Shown: piece by piece, positions 41,132-42,952 of the stretch
How positions within the stretch are numbered: the stretch's first letter is position 1
How the letters are laid out: the number at the start of each line of letters is the position of its first letter
Source: a virus
Reading direction: 5' to 3' (one strand)
Length of the DNA: 42,952 nt
IMG/VR virus record: IMGVR_UViG_3300030109_004241
Location: 1-42,952 of that record
Position numbers and translations under genes: made by a program
The notes under the pieces: generated by a model
What the model saw: the letters and a program-made list of their open reading frames with translations, nothing else
The model's database searches: none
What the model was told of the DNA's origin: nothing

Positions 41132-41524
41132 TTATGCCTCCTCTTGTAATTTGTTTAAATGTTCATATAATCCTTCGATTAAATCTTCGTAAATATTGGT
41201 TTGAACGTGTTTATATGGTTCGGAACCATTGCCCATATCAATCTCTGGTTTATTGGTTAATAGGTGGGTGTTCATAGCACAATATTGTGCAATATCATAA
41301 TAATAAATTGGTATATTACTATCGGCTATTTCGTTTATTGTATCGTGTATATCATCACAATTAATATCTAGTTCTTCGTGTTTTATTATATCTTCTAATT
41401 CATCACAAGCATTTTCTATTAAATCGTCCATATAATACTTGTTCTTTTTTTTTCTATATTCTTCTATTGTTTCCTTTAGTTTTTTGTTTTCATTCTCTAA
41501 GGCTTGTATTTTTTCTTTATGCAT
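41132..41524 (-). CDS. Conserved phage protein with N-terminal coiled coil
   Basis: The 130 residues start MHKEKIQALENENKKLKETI, a coiled coil, followed by a domain with INEIADSNIPIYYYDIAQY and NIYEDLIEGLYEHL, known from several phages without assigned function. AAAAGGAGAATAAA selects ATG 41524 over a longer frame. Confidence 0.6.
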   Translation of the reverse strand: MHKEKIQALENENKKLKETIEEYRKKKNKYYMDDLIENACDELEDIIKHEELDINCDDIHDTINEIADSNIPIYYYDIAQYCAMNTHLLTNKPEIDMGNGSEPYKHVQTNIYEDLIEGLYEHLNKLQEEA

Positions 41525-41525
41525 T

Positions 41526-41783
41526 TTATTCTCCTTTTTTAATTGTTTTTGGTAGGTTGTCAAGTTTATTTTTTTCTGTTCTTTCAAATACATAATATGA
41601 ATTGGCTAGAGTATTATGTAAAATATTAATAGCTATTATAACATATAATTTAGCGTCATTATCTTTTATCTGTTTCGTTGAATTGTGTAAATTTTCGAGT
41701 GCTTCGTGGAGTGTCTTTCTATCTGCAAATAAATTGCAAGGTGTGAATTTTATTTCTTTTTCATAATGAATTTTTTCTTTCAT
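41526..41783 (-). CDS. First gene of the leftward early operon, unknown
   Basis: The 85 residues start MKEKIHYEKEIKFTPCNLFA and are helical later (KLYVIIAINILHNTLANSYY). AAGGAAAACAAA is upstream. It follows the early promoter at 41840-41868 and the leader hairpin. As first early gene it may act in host takeover, but nothing in the sequence proves this. Confidence 0.6.
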   Translation of the reverse strand: MKEKIHYEKEIKFTPCNLFADRKTLHEALENLHNSTKQIKDNDAKLYVIIAINILHNTLANSYYVFERTEKNKLDNLPKTIKKGE

Positions 41784-41816
41784 TTTTTGTTTTCCTTTTT
41801 ATTTTTTTCTCGTGTT

Positions 41817-41832
41817 TGGCTTGTGTTAGCCA
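41817..41832 (-). promoter_or_regulatory. Stem-loop at the 5' end of the early transcript
   Basis: TGGCT (41817-41821) and AGCCA (41828-41832) are perfect inverted copies with a 6-base loop. The expected transcript start from the promoter at 41840-41868 is within a few bases of 41833, so the RNA would begin with this hairpin, which could protect it from 5'-end decay. Confidence 0.5.
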
Positions 41833-41839
41833 GTAAGTA

Positions 41840-41868
41840 AATATAAAACGGTTGAAATATTTAAACAA
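41840..41868 (-). promoter_or_regulatory. Leftward early promoter (sigma-70-like)
   Basis: On the minus strand, TTGTTT (41863-41868) and TATATT (41840-41845) are 17 bases apart, a good spacing for host housekeeping sigma factor. It is in the divergent gap 41784-41954 and drives the early operon. A rightward promoter for 41955-42895 should also lie here. TTGAAA (41852-41857) with AT-rich -10-like sequence downstream is a candidate, but I cannot choose one. Confidence 0.55.
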
Positions 41869-41954
41869 ATAAAAAATATAAAATATATTAATTATATTGG
41901 GAACTAATACAAAATATATGTAGTTTACATAATAAATAAAACAAAGGAGCAGAA

Positions 41955-42530
41955 ATGCAAAAAGTAATAACATATATAAAAAAAGTAAAACTAGTTAATC
42001 CGCTAACATTATTTAAAAAATGGTTTTTAGCTGATATTACGCAGACATTCGCTGAATTAAGTAATAGTTTAGATAATAGAGTTGATAGGTTAGAATGTCA
42101 AACAAGCGTTGATGACGTAGAAAACCGAGTCGAAAACCTAGAATATGACTTAGACGGTCGTATTGATTGTGTAGAGGATAGAAGCGAAACTAACCAAGAA
42201 TCAATTAATATTATTAAAGATGATATTAAAACAATAAAAAAAGTCGATTTTGCTGGAATTGCAGATAGGTTTGATAAACTAGATGACCGAGTTGACAACC
42301 TTGAAGAACTTGCAAAAAAATATTTAAATGCAGAACTTCAAGCCGTAGTATCAAAGCAAGAAAGAAGCGAACAAAGCCTATCAGACATACAGCGTTTAAC
42401 ATTTGAAATATGTCATTATTATGGGGGTGAATTTGACGTGGATGATTTTGACAACTGTTATAAAATAGTAAATGAATATGACGTTGTATGGAAACGCAAC
42501 CCACAACCAAAAAAACAAGGGGGCAAATAA
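41955..42530 (+). CDS. Coiled-coil protein, unknown, first rightward early gene
   Basis: The 191 residues start MQKVITYIKKVKLVNPLTLF and contain repeats such as DNRVDRLEC, ENRVENLEY and DDRVDNLEE, a long coiled coil (about 35-135). The C-terminal domain has ICHYYGGEFDVDDFDN. AAAGGAGCAGAA is upstream. It uses more CGN arginine codons than the late genes. Function is unknown. Confidence 0.65.
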   Translation: MQKVITYIKKVKLVNPLTLFKKWFLADITQTFAELSNSLDNRVDRLECQTSVDDVENRVENLEYDLDGRIDCVEDRSETNQESINIIKDDIKTIKKVDFAGIADRFDKLDDRVDNLEELAKKYLNAELQAVVSKQERSEQSLSDIQRLTFEICHYYGGEFDVDDFDNCYKIVNEYDVVWKRNPQPKKQGGK

Positions 42531-42531
42531 G

Positions 42532-42744
42532 ATGAGTAATTACACGCAAGAAATTAAAGGTTTGAGCTTGTTATATTATATGATGAAACGTTTTAAAATG
42601 ACATATGCGGAAGCTATTGAAGAGATGGAAAGACGCAACCAAGATATGACATTTATCGTTGAAATGGGCATAGATAAAGATTATATAATTAACAATAAAA
42701 ATAATATTAACTTAAATAATAAAGGGGGTCAAGATGTTGAGTAG
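42532..42744 (+). CDS. Small hypothetical protein, 70 residues
   Basis: It starts MSNYTQEIKGLSLLYYMMKR and has a helical core with TYAEAIEEMERR. AAGGGGGCAAATAAG gives a strong start one base after the previous stop. The ORF also reads from 42472 in frame, but that would overlap the upstream gene. Its end overlaps the next gene. Function is unknown. Confidence 0.6.
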   Translation: MSNYTQEIKGLSLLYYMMKRFKMTYAEAIEEMERRNQDMTFIVEMGIDKDYIINNKNNINLNNKGGQDVE

Positions 42745-42895
42745 AAAGTATTATAGATTAATCGCACAAGTAATTAAAGATAATTCACACGGTAATCAGA
42801 TATTCAAATCTAATTTAATAAATGATTTGTCAATTGAATTTAAAAAAGATAATATGTTATTCAATCGTGATAAATTCTTTGATGCTTGTGATTAA
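42734..42895 (+). CDS. Small conserved phage protein, 53 residues
   Basis: It starts MLSRKYYRLIAQVIKDNSHG and ends FKKDNMLFNRDKFFDACD, matching the short 'RKxYrxiAxvI...F...F..aC' proteins known from many phages without assigned function. AAGGGGGTCAAG precedes the ATG, which overlaps the previous gene's end. The terminator follows 33 bases later. Confidence 0.65.
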   Translation: MLSRKYYRLIAQVIKDNSHGNQIFKSNLINDLSIEFKKDNMLFNRDKFFDACD

Positions 42896-42928
42896 GTAGT
42901 AATAATAAATAAATGATAGGATAAGAAG

Positions 42929-42952
42929 GGCGTCGCATTAGACGCCTTTTTT
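42929..42952 (+). terminator. Intrinsic terminator of the rightward early operon
   Basis: GGCGTC (42929-42934) and GACGCC (42941-42946) make a perfect 6-bp GC stem with loop GCATTA, followed directly by six T (42947-42952). This is a textbook Rho-independent terminator. It lies at the right edge. Confidence 0.9.

Noticed and set aside
41761-41973. Leftward ORF over the divergent control region
   Set aside because: It runs through the promoter region, has no ribosome binding site and a composition expected of translated AT-rich DNA.
1-42952. CRISPR array, insertion sequence or rRNA
   Set aside because: I saw no spaced direct repeats, transposase or rRNA-like sequence. The only repeats are the short ones listed.
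1-42952. Direct terminal repeats or circular join
   Set aside because: The first and last bases share no visible repeat. A join would place an ATG without ribosome binding site just after the terminator, so completeness cannot be claimed.

Overview
The window is most of, or possibly all of, the genome of a tailed double-stranded DNA phage, probably a podovirus of a marine bacterium. The DNA is strongly AT-rich and genes are packed tightly with many TAATG and ATGA stop/start overlaps. Several small proteins (DUF6321-like, the GLWANIHAKRKR type, a CWHC zinc ribbon) resemble genes I know from uncultured marine phages. There is a terminase, portal, scaffold, capsid, fibre and giant ejection-type proteins, but no tail tube, tape-measure or baseplate genes, so a short tail is inferred. 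The host is unknown. Clear Shine-Dalgarno sites and sigma-70-like promoters argue against a Bacteroidetes host. The first frame is open to the left edge and the last element is a terminator at the right edge, so completeness cannot be decided.

Positions 1-31331, rightward, form the late module: a lytic transglycosylase-like enzyme, a DUF6321-like gene broken by a TGA at codon 5, terminase large subunit, portal, scaffold, major capsid protein, decoration-type proteins, small Gly/Lys-rich virion proteins and head-tail connectors. Next come a metallophosphoesterase, a cluster of membrane proteins and a DUF2589 pair (12071-13955), a 1614-residue tail protein, a fibre, and four internal or ejection-type proteins. 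The last of these has 2287 residues and carries a degenerate tyrosine-recombinase-like domain followed by an HExxH peptidase motif.

Positions 31311-37213, leftward, form the replication and recombination module: a PD-(D/E)XK-like nuclease, RuvC-like resolvase, DnaB-type helicase, a lone helix-turn-helix protein, an SSB with an acidic tail, a Sak3/DUF1071 annealing protein and a Cas4/RecB-like Fe-S exonuclease. A small ribbon-helix-helix-like gene is first in this operon. It sits just downstream of a good promoter that carries a perfect inverted repeat, which suggests autoregulation. No DNA polymerase, primase or RNA polymerase was seen, so the phage probably recruits the host replisome and transcription machinery.

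Positions 37278-41783, leftward, are an early operon of about twenty very small genes, many below 60 residues, with Cys-pair and single-membrane-segment proteins. A promoter near 41840-41868 drives it, and its transcript would begin with a stem-loop. Three rightward genes (41955-42895) lie on the other side of this divergent control region and end at a canonical intrinsic terminator. The late and early modules converge and overlap by 21 bases at 31311-31331 with no visible terminator.

The best candidates for something undescribed are the DUF2589/membrane-protein cassette, the integrase-like plus metallopeptidase segment in the giant virion protein, the TGA-interrupted gene, and the structured intergenic element at 38218-38293.
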